Origin: Sulfuricurvum sp.
GTDB lineage: Bacteria; Campylobacterota; Campylobacteria; Campylobacterales; Sulfurimonadaceae
NCBI RefSeq assembly: GCF_028710345.1
Contig: NZ_JAQTUH010000003.1
Span: forward strand, 1-64,000
DNA length: 64,000 nucleotides
Direction of reading: 5' to 3'
Below are positions 18,116-26,737 of this stretch, piece by piece; position 1 is the stretch's first letter; the number at the start of each line of letters is the position of its first letter. A program made the translations under genes and the position numbers. A model generated the notes under the pieces. That model ran no database searches, was not told the origin of the DNA, and worked only from the letters and a program-made list of their open reading frames with translations.

Positions 18116-19237
18116 TTGTCTGATTTGACACTTATTCTACTCGCAGCAGGTAACTCTACCCGTTTTCAAACGGCAGTAAAAAAACAGTGGTTACGAATAG
18201 ATCATGATCCTTTGTGGTTATATGTTACTAACCGTATCACAGCAATGAAAAACTTTTCAAAAGTGATAATTGTTGCCCATCCTGATGAGATCTCCTTTAT
18301 GAGTTCTATGTGTGACTACGCTATTGTTGCAGGTGGTGAAACACGCCAAGAATCTCTCACGAATGCGATGGAATACGTCAATTCCCCTTATGTTTTAGTA
18401 ACCGATATTGCGCGATCCTGTATACCTAATGAGCTTATCGAACGACTCATTGCCTCTAAAGATATAGCAGATTGCATCGTCCCTTCACTTCCACTTAGTG
18501 ATACGATTGTCTATGTTAATACGACGATTGATCGAGATCAAGTCAAACGGATTCAAACTCCGCAGCTTTCTAAAACATCGGTTCTTAAAGCTGCACTGCA
18601 AACCACTCTGCACTATACCGATGAGAGCAGTGCTATTGTGGCACACGGAGGAACACGTTATTTTATTGACGGTGATGAATCAGGGCATAAAATCACCCAC
18701 ACCCATGACCTTTCCTCCTTGACATGTCTTAAAGCACCATCGAATGCAATCTTTACCGGTAACGGTTTCGACGTTCACGGATTTGAAGAAGGAAAACCGA
18801 TGGTACTCGGTGGAGTAGAAATAGAGAGCCCGTTTGGATTTTTAGCACATAGTGATGGTGATGTTGCTATCCATGCCCTTATCGATGCATTGCTCGGTGC
18901 GGCATGTATGGGAGATATCGGAATGTTATTTCCCGATACCGATAGTACCTATAAAAATGCCGATTCCAAAGAGTTATTACGCCAATGTGTTTTAAAATTA
19001 CACCAATTCGGGTTTGTTATCCTCCATGCCGATATCACTATCATCGCACAAACTCCAAAAGTTGCCTCTTATAAAGATGCAATGCGCCGTATACTTTGTC
19101 AGCTGTTACAGATACCTCTCTCCCGAGTGAACATCAAAGCAACGACAACAGAGCATCTTGGCTTTATAGGGCGCAAAGAGGGAGTTGGCGTACTTGCTAC
19201 CGCTTCATTACACTATTTTGATTGGAAAAACGGATGA
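18116..19237 (+). CDS. ispDF: Bifunctional IspD/IspF of the MEP isoprenoid pathway
   Basis: One polypeptide carries two non-consecutive MEP-pathway activities: IspD (2-C-methylerythritol 4-phosphate cytidylyltransferase, residues ~1-210; LLAAGNSTRF signature) and IspF (MECDP synthase, ~215-373; GFDVHGF zinc-site motif, HSDGDVAIHALIDALLG, DIGMLFPDTD). The fusion is normal in Campylobacterota. It starts with TTG; AGGA lies 7 bases upstream. Its stop overlaps the start of the HP1021-like regulator (ATGA), and the order ispDF-regulator-sat-like-pgpA is the same as in C. jejuni Cj1607-Cj1610. Confidence 0.95.
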   Translation: MSDLTLILLAAGNSTRFQTAVKKQWLRIDHDPLWLYVTNRITAMKNFSKVIIVAHPDEISFMSSMCDYAIVAGGETRQESLTNAMEYVNSPYVLVTDIARSCIPNELIERLIASKDIADCIVPSLPLSDTIVYVNTTIDRDQVKRIQTPQLSKTSVLKAALQTTLHYTDESSAIVAHGGTRYFIDGDESGHKITHTHDLSSLTCLKAPSNAIFTGNGFDVHGFEEGKPMVLGGVEIESPFGFLAHSDGDVAIHALIDALLGAACMGDIGMLFPDTDSTYKNADSKELLRQCVLKLHQFGFVILHADITIIAQTPKVASYKDAMRRILCQLLQIPLSRVNIKATTTEHLGFIGRKEGVGVLATASLHYFDWKNG

Positions 19238-20121
19238 ATGTCTTAATTATCGAAAACGAGATCTATCTCGCTCAAAGTATCGCTTCCAAACTAAGTGATC
19301 TAAACCATAACTGTGATATCAGCAGTTCAACCAAAGAGGCACTAAAAGGGATTCACTACGATGTAGTACTCCTCTCTACCAACATCAACGGACAAGATAT
19401 TTATCCCGTAATCGATGCGTATAAAGATGCAGTTGTTATTTTAATGGTATCGTATGTCAGTAATGATACTGTTTCTAAACCACTTGCAGCAGGGGCAAAA
19501 GATTATATTTTGAAACCATTTATGATAGAAGAGCTGATTCGAAAAATTCAACATTTCCAGAATCATGAAAAGCTTCGCCGTCAAAACCAAACGTATGAGC
19601 GCTACCTCAACTATACCTTTAGCGGTGTCAAAATCGATGAGGATTTTGACAAAACTGAATTACCTTTAATGATTTGCAGTGCTTACCAAAAATATGCCGA
19701 TTCTTTTGCGTTTAGATATGCTCAACACACGAACAAAGCACTCCATTTTATATCTTTTAATTCACCCAAAGCACTCCAAGATATCGCTGCATTTTCAAGC
19801 AATGATATCCTCTATATTACCGATTTTCAGAATCTCAAAAAAAGCGATATCAAACACTTTTTAGAATTGATAGAAAAGCGATCTTGCATTATTTCAGGCA
19901 CCGATAGTGTAGAAAATTTTCCGTTTCGCGTCATAGAAATCGAAAGTGAAAATCACCTTTTTGATCAAAGCGATATTTTACCCATCGAAGAGTACGTTAA
20001 ATACATTATGACCAATTTCCAAAATCGCTTTCCAGATACGGAGCTCTCTAAAAAATTAGGTATTTCACGAAAAAGCTTATGGGAAAAGAGAAAGAAATAT
20101 GGCATCGTCAAGAAAAAATAA
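19234..20121 (+). CDS. HP1021/Cj1608-type atypical orphan response regulator
   Basis: Receiver domain (~1-120) joined to a C-terminal helix-turn-helix with LGISRKSLWEKRKKYGI near the end. The position that should hold the phospho-accepting Asp reads DVVLLS, with Ser48, so phosphorylation is not expected; H. pylori HP1021 likewise has Ser there. HP1021 family members bind oriC and many promoters and act in a redox-linked way independent of a kinase. Synteny (directly after ispDF, before a sat-like gene and pgpA) matches Cj1608. I use the ATG at 19234, which overlaps the ispDF stop; a TTG 12 bases earlier is less likely. 295 residues. Confidence 0.85.
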   Translation: MNVLIIENEIYLAQSIASKLSDLNHNCDISSSTKEALKGIHYDVVLLSTNINGQDIYPVIDAYKDAVVILMVSYVSNDTVSKPLAAGAKDYILKPFMIEELIRKIQHFQNHEKLRRQNQTYERYLNYTFSGVKIDEDFDKTELPLMICSAYQKYADSFAFRYAQHTNKALHFISFNSPKALQDIAAFSSNDILYITDFQNLKKSDIKHFLELIEKRSCIISGTDSVENFPFRVIEIESENHLFDQSDILPIEEYVKYIMTNFQNRFPDTELSKKLGISRKSLWEKRKKYGIVKKK

Positions 20122-21289
20122 ATCACTTTATATTGACCAAGAAGCTCTTAGTGCGTTGATGCTACTTAAAGCAGGTATGCTCTCTCCTATTACACAACTC
20201 ATGAATGAGCAAGAGTGTAATGATGTTTTAACCACAGGTCTTTATAAAGGGTCTACCTTCCCTTTTCCTTTAATCCTATCACCAAGCGGTAAGATAAATG
20301 AAACAGTCTTAGTCGCTGCAAAAAAAGGAGATTGCCTTGACCTTGTTTGTGACAATACCATTGTAGGAGAGATTTGCATCGATGAAATATTTCCTATCAA
20401 TCCGCAAGAGCGTCTTCGCCAAATTTACGGAACCGAAGATCTCTCTCACCCCGGTGTCAATGCTACTTATAAACGACTCGGTAAATATGCCGTTTGCGGT
20501 GAATATTCTATCTCTATAACCCCTATTCAAGAGATTCAATCTACCATTCAAGAGGCTAAAGAGCGAATAGGTGCTCAACATACTACCGCGATGTTTATGG
20601 CGGCTAATCCACTTCATCGTGCCCATGAACGTCTCATCCGCCAAAGCTTGGAAAAAAGTGATTTGATTGTTATTTTTCTCCTTAAACCCTACAACAGCAG
20701 TGATTTACGCTATGAACTTCGCCACGAAGTATTAGAATTTTTTATTCAAAACTACCTCCCCCAAGGGAGAGTTATCGTGGTTCCATTGGAGAGTAGTTAT
20801 ATTTTTGCGGGAAATAACGAAGTAATCCTCGATGCTATTGTAGCTATGAACTATGGATGTAATCGCCTGATGATCGGGCAAAATCATGCCGGAATCGGAA
20901 TGTACTATGATCATAATGCCAATAAATCAGTAGTAGACCGCCTTGTTGGACTCAATATCGAAGTATCTATTGCCAGTGAATACGTTTATTGTAACCTTTG
21001 TAATACTTTGGTCAGCGTACAAACCTGCCCCCATGGTCACCATCACCATATCTCTTATAACTCAGAGTCTATTTTAGAGCTAATGAAGCAAGGGCTTCTC
21101 CCCCCTGCCGTTCTGGTACGCAAAGAGGTATCCTCAATGATTGTTGCATCACTATATCCAAACCGATTTAAAAATCTAGCGAAACTCTATTACGACATTA
21201 TGCCGGTCAACGGATTGCTCGAAGAGCACAGTGAAAGAGATTTTTACATCGAACTGATGAAGCTCTATCAGACGACGTCACTAACATAA
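20099..21289 (+). CDS. ATP sulfurylase-like protein with altered active site
   Basis: The fold is that of sulfate adenylyltransferase: PUA-like N-domain, then HxxH in PLHRAHE (171-177), and a zinc-type site YCNLC ... CPHGHHHH typical of dissimilatory enzymes. But key substrate-binding positions differ. The usual FQTRNP reads FMAANP (166-171), losing the sulfate-binding Gln and Arg; GRDHAG reads GQNHAG (260-265); the SGTxxR segment reads YNSESI. So sulfate activation is doubtful. Frame is intact over 396 residues. Its start overlaps the HP1021-like gene by 23 bp and pgpA begins 9 bp after it; C. jejuni keeps a sat-like gene in the same place. A regulatory or nucleotide-binding role is possible. 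Confidence 0.8.
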   Translation: MASSRKNKSLYIDQEALSALMLLKAGMLSPITQLMNEQECNDVLTTGLYKGSTFPFPLILSPSGKINETVLVAAKKGDCLDLVCDNTIVGEICIDEIFPINPQERLRQIYGTEDLSHPGVNATYKRLGKYAVCGEYSISITPIQEIQSTIQEAKERIGAQHTTAMFMAANPLHRAHERLIRQSLEKSDLIVIFLLKPYNSSDLRYELRHEVLEFFIQNYLPQGRVIVVPLESSYIFAGNNEVILDAIVAMNYGCNRLMIGQNHAGIGMYYDHNANKSVVDRLVGLNIEVSIASEYVYCNLCNTLVSVQTCPHGHHHHISYNSESILELMKQGLLPPAVLVRKEVSSMIVASLYPNRFKNLAKLYYDIMPVNGLLEEHSERDFYIELMKLYQTTSLT

Positions 21290-21298
21290 GGGATATAA

Positions 21299-21805
21299 AT
21301 GAATTGGTTTTTTCTCACCCTCTTTTACAGTGGTCACGCCCCTAAAGCACCCGGAACGGTTGGGACACTCGTCGCTCTTCCTATCGGCGTAGTTCTTTTA
21401 ATGTTTTTTGGATCGCAAACCCTCTTTATGCTCTCTATCCTCATTACACTCATAGCTATTAAGGGTATCGATAAACATGAAGCCTCTTCGGATGAACATG
21501 ATGATTCACGCATTGTTATCGATGAGTTGGTAGGGATGTGGATTGCGTTGGCTATTGCACCGGGGATTATGTTCCATTGTAATGACCTCAGTGTATGGAG
21601 TAATGGATTAGCTGTTCAAATCATTTTGAGCTTTATCTTTTTTCGCCTTTACGATATTAAAAAACCCTCTATCATCGGACGAATCGACCGTGAAACAAAA
21701 GGGGGATTGGGTGTTATGGGAGATGATATCCTCGCAGGATTTGCTGCAGGAATCACCACTGCCATCGTGTGGCAAGTTATTCTCAAAAGTGGATTTATCA
21801 ATTAG
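21299..21805 (+). CDS. pgpA: Phosphatidylglycerophosphatase A
   Basis: Removes phosphate from phosphatidylglycerol phosphate at the inner membrane. Recognised by the N-terminal SGHAPKAPGTVGTL segment, the DELVGMWIA motif with two acidic residues, and KGGLGVMGDDILAG near the end; several hydrophobic helices lie between. 168 residues is normal. AGGGAT lies 6 bases before the ATG. Last gene of the ispDF-regulator-sat-like-pgpA run. Confidence 0.93.
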   Translation: MNWFFLTLFYSGHAPKAPGTVGTLVALPIGVVLLMFFGSQTLFMLSILITLIAIKGIDKHEASSDEHDDSRIVIDELVGMWIALAIAPGIMFHCNDLSVWSNGLAVQIILSFIFFRLYDIKKPSIIGRIDRETKGGLGVMGDDILAGFAAGITTAIVWQVILKSGFIN

Positions 21806-21857
21806 ACCTTCATTAATATTGATATTTTCCTGACACGATCTGCGCTACACTTCTGCC

Positions 21858-23921
21858 ATGAAAAAGACACTTTTAATTTATATGGCATTAATCCTTTTCT
21901 TCGGGATCGCCATCGCTGGAATCCTCCATTACGGAACGCTTTTAGAGAGCCATCTATTCTCTGAAGTCATAGCCCCTGCGGCTTCGTCGCTACCAACAAC
22001 AATCAGTGATACGTTTCTTAAGCAACTCCACCATCCACTCCCTTTGTTACTGATTCAGTTTATCGTTATCATGATTGTCACACGGCTGTTTGGCTATCTG
22101 GTCTCCTTTGTTGCTCAACCTACCGTTGTAGGTGAGATTGTTGCGGGAATTATCCTCGGTCCCTCACTTATGGGTGCGTTGTTTCCCGATATGTTTATCA
22201 CCCTCTTTCCTAAAGAATCCCTCGGTAATCTTCACCTCATCAGTCAACTCGGGTTGATCTTTTTTATGTTTGTCGTAGGGATGGAACTCGATTTTGATAA
22301 AATCAAAAAACAATCGAGTGCTTCAGTGTTTATCAGCCATGTCAGTATCATCTTCCCCTTTTTCTTAGGGGTGGCATTAGCGTATTGGCTCTATCCTATC
22401 TTTGCACCCAAAAAAATATCGTTTATCCCTTTTGCCCTTTTTATCGGTATCGCGATGAGTATCACTGCATTTCCAGTATTGGCGCGAATTATTAAAGAGA
22501 AAAATATTGGTGATACCCGTTATGGCTCCATGGCAATCACCTGTGCTGCTGCCGATGATATTACGGCATGGTATATTTTGGCTCTGATTATCGCCATTTC
22601 CGTTTCGGGTTCGCTCAGTTCCTCTTTCGTGTTATTGCTCCTCATCGCCTTGTATGTCACTGTTATGTTTTACGTCATACGCCCCCTTTTCGCCAGAATC
22701 GGACGCTCTCAGAGTGAACGGCTCAGCATGAACGGAATGTCGTTCATCATCGTCTTACTACTCCTCTCATCTCTTGCCACCGAAGCGATAGGGGTACATG
22801 CACTTTTCGGTGCATTTATGGCGGGGGCAATGATGCCCTCATCGGCACTATCGAGACTCAAAGAGCTCATCGCGCCGCGTTTAGAATACGTCAGCCTTTT
22901 GGTATTATTGCCCCTCTTTTTCGCCCTAACGGGATTGCGCAGTGAAATTGGTTTGCTCAATAGTGTAGATGCATGGTTGATTTGCGGCGGAATCATCGTA
23001 CTTGCAGTGTTCGGCAAACTCTTCGGAAGTGCCCTTGCCTCTAAATACATGGGATTTAGTTGGAGGGATTCTTTCGCCCTTGGAGTATTGATGAATACAC
23101 GAGGACTCATGGAGTTAGTTGTTCTTAATATCGGATATGAGATGGGAATACTCTCAACTGAACTGTTTACCATGTTTGTAGTTATGGCACTAGCAACAAC
23201 AATTATGACAGGACCAATGCTCAATCTGATTACAAGAGGGTTTAAAGAGAATAAGGTTGTCGAAACAATGCAAAAAAGTTTAATTGATCTTCTCTCGCAT
23301 GAACTACGAACCCCACTCACCCTAATACGGGGTGCTGCCAGTAATCTCTCTAATCCAAACTTTAACCTTGCAGACAAAGATAAAGAAGAGATGGTACAAA
23401 CTATCGTTGAAGGGTCACGCCGTATGGAAAAAGTGATTGATAATCTGCTAGTCAATGCCCGTTTTCGCGAAGGAAAAACACCCCTAAACAAGACAATGCT
23501 TAGGCTAGAAGATATTATATCATCAGCGTTAGCTATAGCTGAAAATGACTGGAATCGACAAGCAAAACTCTCTATTTCACCTGATCTTCCACCTCTGAAT
23601 GGCGATACGGCATTGCTTCAACTTGCTATCGGTAATCTACTCGATAATGCATTTAAATACGGTCATGAAGTGAATTTAGAAGTTTCTTCGGCATTTAGTG
23701 AAATAACCCTTACCCTCTGTAATAACGGTGATCTTCCACCTCCAGATACAATTGCAACTTTAGGTACTCTCCCCGGTAGACTCGATAATTCAGAGGGGAA
23801 ACCCGGTTCGGGAATCGGGTTGAGATTATCAAAAAATATCATTGAAGTACACGGGGGTACGTTATCGATTACCTTAGAAGATAACTATTTTTGTGTCCGT
23901 GTGACTTTGCGGAGCGAATGA
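21858..23921 (+). CDS. Cation/proton antiporter fused to a histidine kinase
   Basis: Residues ~1-465 form a CPA2 (KefB/NapA-like) antiporter with about 13 TM segments, including TVVGEIVAGIILGPS, ITAFPVLARI and AAADDITAW; the double Asp is the pattern of electrogenic Na+/H+ exchangers. Directly after the last TM follows a complete kinase: SHELRTPLT (His481), NLLDNAFKYG N-box and GSGIGLRLS G-box. The kinase half resembles KdpD C-termini. Nothing suggests a sequencing join: the frame is continuous through the junction. The partner response regulator overlaps its stop (ATGA). A transporter that reports its own ion state to a KdpE-like regulator is a reasonable inference. Confidence 0.9.
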   Translation: MKKTLLIYMALILFFGIAIAGILHYGTLLESHLFSEVIAPAASSLPTTISDTFLKQLHHPLPLLLIQFIVIMIVTRLFGYLVSFVAQPTVVGEIVAGIILGPSLMGALFPDMFITLFPKESLGNLHLISQLGLIFFMFVVGMELDFDKIKKQSSASVFISHVSIIFPFFLGVALAYWLYPIFAPKKISFIPFALFIGIAMSITAFPVLARIIKEKNIGDTRYGSMAITCAAADDITAWYILALIIAISVSGSLSSSFVLLLLIALYVTVMFYVIRPLFARIGRSQSERLSMNGMSFIIVLLLLSSLATEAIGVHALFGAFMAGAMMPSSALSRLKELIAPRLEYVSLLVLLPLFFALTGLRSEIGLLNSVDAWLICGGIIVLAVFGKLFGSALASKYMGFSWRDSFALGVLMNTRGLMELVVLNIGYEMGILSTELFTMFVVMALATTIMTGPMLNLITRGFKENKVVETMQKSLIDLLSHELRTPLTLIRGAASNLSNPNFNLADKDKEEMVQTIVEGSRRMEKVIDNLLVNARFREGKTPLNKTMLRLEDIISSALAIAENDWNRQAKLSISPDLPPLNGDTALLQLAIGNLLDNAFKYGHEVNLEVSSAFSEITLTLCNNGDLPPPDTIATLGTLPGRLDNSEGKPGSGIGLRLSKNIIEVHGGTLSITLEDNYFCVRVTLRSE

Positions 23922-24601
23922 TGAATCCGAATATTTTAATCGTAGACGATGACCCCTCTATACGTCGATTATTAGCGATGACATTAGCGTTTGCAGGCTT
24001 TATGACCACGACAGTATCAACAGCCAAAGAGGGATTAAAAAAAGGGTCTGATGAGCATTTCCATTTGATTTTGCTCGATTTAGGATTACCCGACATGAGC
24101 GGAGTACAATTTCTAGAACGTTATAGAGAGGATGAACAAACACCCGTCATTGTCGTTTCCGCTATCCATGATCAAACAGATAAAATCGCCGCTCTCAATG
24201 CAGGAGCGGATGATTATGTCACCAAACCTTTCAATGCTGATGAACTGATTGCCCGTATCCATGCTAATCTGCGCCGTGTCCCTCCACCACAAGAGAAGTT
24301 ATCCATACTGATTGTGAGTGATATGCGTATGGATATCTCCAATCATATAGTGAGTATTGCAGATAACCCTATCAAATTAACTCCAAAAGAGTTTAAACTT
24401 CTTCATATTTTCATGGAAAATCAGGGGAAAGCATTGACTCATGCATGGTTGCTAAAAGCAGTCTGGGGTGTTGGGTATCAGCATGAAACCCACTATCTAC
24501 GTGTTTTTATCAACCAACTGCGTCAAAAGATTGAAACTGACCCTGCCCGGCCAAAATGGATTCTCACCGAAACAGGGATTGGATATCGTTTTGTCGGGTA
24601 A
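23918..24601 (+). CDS. OmpR/KdpE-family response regulator
   Basis: Receiver domain (~1-120) with acidic pocket IVDDD and phospho-acceptor Asp54 in LILLDLGLPD, conserved Lys in VTKPF, followed by a winged-helix DNA-binding domain ending in LTETGIGYRFVG. GGAG lies 6 bases before the ATG at 23918, which overlaps the kinase stop. A longer frame from a TTG at 23891 would run inside the kinase gene and is unlikely. It is the cognate regulator of the antiporter-kinase. Targets unknown; by analogy with KdpE, potassium or sodium homeostasis genes. Confidence 0.92.
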   Translation: MMNPNILIVDDDPSIRRLLAMTLAFAGFMTTTVSTAKEGLKKGSDEHFHLILLDLGLPDMSGVQFLERYREDEQTPVIVVSAIHDQTDKIAALNAGADDYVTKPFNADELIARIHANLRRVPPPQEKLSILIVSDMRMDISNHIVSIADNPIKLTPKEFKLLHIFMENQGKALTHAWLLKAVWGVGYQHETHYLRVFINQLRQKIETDPARPKWILTETGIGYRFVG

Positions 24602-24615
24602 TATAATACCCCCTT

Positions 24616-25110
24616 CTAAATCATCATCGGATCATCGGTCGCTTCAATCTCTTCGAAATCCATCACAATCTGATCAAGCATTTTTTGAGTTTTTCTAATT
24701 TTGGCAATATGGGAATCAAAAATTGGTTTTGAGGCAGGAAATGCTTCGGACAACTCCGTGTAAATCAAAATACGTCCTCCGAAATGGCGATTAAATTCAT
24801 TAAACGCATCTTGAAGATAACTACGACGAGTAGTATGACGAAAAAGTGCTTTCACCATTTTTTTACGCTCTTTAATCGGTATCGATTCATCAATCGCCTC
24901 AGCAACCCGTTTAATATCCATACGAGACAAATAGACACCGCTATGATACGGAGCAAGTAATTTATCTCCTAACTCATCAACAAACCCTGGTACATATTGA
25001 TTTTCTTCACTGTTCTCATCGCTAGAAGTATCACAACTCTCAGTATCACATTTTTCCCGTACAAACGCATCAAATTCAGCTCTTAAATCGCTAAAATCAC
25101 TTGTTTTCAT
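24616..25110 (-). CDS. Uncharacterised acidic protein of the molybdoenzyme operon
   Basis: 164 residues, no signal peptide or TM segment. An acidic, Ser/Asp/Glu-rich linker (~20-40, with two Cys in CDTESCD) precedes a predicted all-helical domain (~45-155). I recognise no family. Its start overlaps the upstream gene by 4 bp with GGGAGAA before the ATG, so it is translated with the shikimate-dehydrogenase-like small protein and is the last gene of the operon. The position suggests an assembly or targeting factor for the molybdoenzyme; that is inference. Confidence 0.7.
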   Translation of the reverse strand: MKTSDFSDLRAEFDAFVREKCDTESCDTSSDENSEENQYVPGFVDELGDKLLAPYHSGVYLSRMDIKRVAEAIDESIPIKERKKMVKALFRHTTRRSYLQDAFNEFNRHFGGRILIYTELSEAFPASKPIFDSHIAKIRKTQKMLDQIVMDFEEIEATDDPMMI

Positions 25111-25544
25111 TTCATTTCTCCCGTTATTAATTCATAAAAATAGCGTGCCATTGAGTGCATCGCAATATCCTCTTCAAAGTCATTCGAGTATTTCACTAAA
25201 GCACGCTCTGCAATTAAATCACCCACTAATAACCCATCCACAATCTCGATAAAATCACATATATCCTCATCGTTAGCATCATTCAAAGAGCGATCAAGTA
25301 ATGCAAACGCCTCCTCTTGATATTCTCTCGAAATGACAGCACCGTTAAGTTTGGAACTGCGCATCTGTGAAATGGTAAATACCAAATCATCAGGACGGAT
25401 ATTCATCGGTATGACCATCGCATTAATATTATTCGCCTTAAACAGTTTATTGACCGTAGCGGAAAAACGATTTTTATGCGCCTCCTCACCAATAAACCCA
25501 TACAACTTAGTCTCCGTTGTTATACTATTATCGTTGTTCATCAT
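25107..25544 (-). CDS. Small cytoplasmic protein resembling the N-domain of shikimate dehydrogenase
   Basis: 145 residues. The first ~85 residues follow the AroE substrate-binding domain pattern: LYGFIGEEAHKNRFSATVNKLF, then the spacing of INAMVIPMNI, LNGAVISREYQEEAFALLD. The catalytic Lys of the NVTxPxK motif and the paired serines are replaced, and there is no NADP domain, so it is not a dehydrogenase. It lies between the multi-cluster ferredoxin and the 164-residue unknown, overlapping the latter by 4 bp. An accessory role in molybdoenzyme maturation is inferred from context only. The fold assignment is by eye and moderate. Confidence 0.65.
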   Translation of the reverse strand: MMNNDNSITTETKLYGFIGEEAHKNRFSATVNKLFKANNINAMVIPMNIRPDDLVFTISQMRSSKLNGAVISREYQEEAFALLDRSLNDANDEDICDFIEIVDGLLVGDLIAERALVKYSNDFEEDIAMHSMARYFYELITGEMK

Positions 25545-25558
25545 ATCATATTCCTAAC

Positions 25559-25635
25559 GCCAAATGAGCAAAGCCCATCTTGGCTACGCTAACGCTGAGT
25601 TCTCTTTGGCAGAGTGCCCACGCACACTGGTGTGC
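25559..25635 (-). other. Structured spacer inside the molybdoenzyme operon
   Basis: Between the ferredoxin stop and the next gene, GCACAC-TG-GTGTGC (25622-25635) forms a perfect 6-bp hairpin immediately after the stop codon, and GCCAAA/TTTGGC (25559-25564, 25605-25610) can close a larger structure. GC content is clearly above the flanks. It may be a processing or attenuation site, or a dispersed repeat. No open frame or T-tract is present. Confidence 0.4.
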
Positions 25636-25636
25636 T

Positions 25637-26737
25637 TTATTTTTCATTTAATCCCCACAATTCTAATGCTTCTTCCTCTTCAAGTTGACAGCGACGGCAT
25701 ATTTTCTCGCCTGCAACAGAGCTAAATAATCCACCGCATTCATCACACGGACGCACCAAATACGTAACTAAATTTTGAACTGTTGGGGCGTACCACTCTT
25801 TTAAATTGTATGATGAGGATAAGGTAATCGCATCAGTTTCACAGACATCATGGCATAGATGGCATTTGATACATAAAAAAGGGTCAAAATCGATTTTAGA
25901 ATTACGCACATCTGAACTCAATGCCGCTGTTGGGCAAATACGATAGCACATTTGACACGCAGTGCATTTTGATTCATCCAACAGTTTTTGCGATGTGAAG
26001 CTCATTTTTGTACTATCCACAACATGAAAAATTGTTGGTTCACTTGAGCGTTTTATCGCAGTAAAAAAAAGTTTTCTTCGGTCCGTTATTTTTTTTGCCC
26101 GCAGTAATGCTGTATGAGAACTGTCTGTCGTATAAGTAACAAATTCATCGGTAGATTTTTGCACCTCTTTCTCAAAGTCCCCTTTGATAGATCCAATCTT
26201 TTTAAGATGAAATGTTTTAAAAAAATCACGACGACCGACTTCTACACCTAGTTCCTCTTCTTTGTAGGCAATCTCTTTGGTTAGCACCTGAGAACTGCAC
26301 TGTGTTGCTTCGAGCAGATAGTTTACATCCTCTATCATTGGATAAAAATGGTGCAAAACCTTCTCCCCAATAGCACACTGATGACAATGCCCAATATCAC
26401 ATACGATATCACCTTTTAATTGTGCAAGTGCAATCAACTGCTCAGGACTCATCGATGCAAGACACGGCACATTTTTTTGACAGGATAGGATGATTTCGTC
26501 CTGTGACACCAATGAAAAAAACAGCTCATTCGGGTCGAAATCATCGAGTTTCAATGCCTCAGTGGGACACACCGCAACACATCCTCCACACCCGACACAC
26601 TGTGATTGATTAATCGAGGGTAGCCTCTCAGATATCACAATAGCATTAACAGGGCACGAAGTTTCACAATGCAGGCATGCAGAGTTAACACTCAATGCCC
26701 GTACACAACTTTGTGGAGAGAGGATTAAAAAACTCAT
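25637..26737 (-). CDS. Multi-cluster 4Fe-4S ferredoxin-type protein
   Basis: 366 residues with two ferredoxin halves: residues ~16-62 (CLHCETSCP and CVGCGGCVAVCP) and ~255-310 (CTACQMCYRICP and CIKCHLCHDVC), so up to four [4Fe-4S] clusters, plus a C-terminal zinc-ribbon-like CDECG ... CRRCQ. An RRDFFK motif sits in the middle (~178) but no hydrophobic stretch follows, so it is not an export signal there. Start overlaps the torD-like stop by 4 bp. Probably a cytoplasmic electron carrier or maturation factor for the molybdoenzyme; function unproven. Confidence 0.8.
   Translation of the reverse strand: MSFLILSPQSCVRALSVNSACLHCETSCPVNAIVISERLPSINQSQCVGCGGCVAVCPTEALKLDDFDPNELFFSLVSQDEIILSCQKNVPCLASMSPEQLIALAQLKGDIVCDIGHCHQCAIGEKVLHHFYPMIEDVNYLLEATQCSSQVLTKEIAYKEEELGVEVGRRDFFKTFHLKKIGSIKGDFEKEVQKSTDEFVTYTTDSSHTALLRAKKITDRRKLFFTAIKRSSEPTIFHVVDSTKMSFTSQKLLDESKCTACQMCYRICPTAALSSDVRNSKIDFDPFLCIKCHLCHDVCETDAITLSSSYNLKEWYAPTVQNLVTYLVRPCDECGGLFSSVAGEKICRRCQLEEEEALELWGLNEK

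Noticed and set aside
20099-21289. Pseudogene status for the ATP sulfurylase-like gene
   Set aside because: The frame is full length with no stop or shift and the zinc site is intact; only active-site residues are changed.
22709-23491. 260-residue minus-strand frame inside the antiporter-kinase gene
   Set aside because: Antisense shadow of conserved TM and HisKA coding sequence.
26185-26215. Tat export signal in the ferredoxin-type protein
   Set aside because: RRDFFK lies about 178 residues from the start and is not followed by a hydrophobic stretch.
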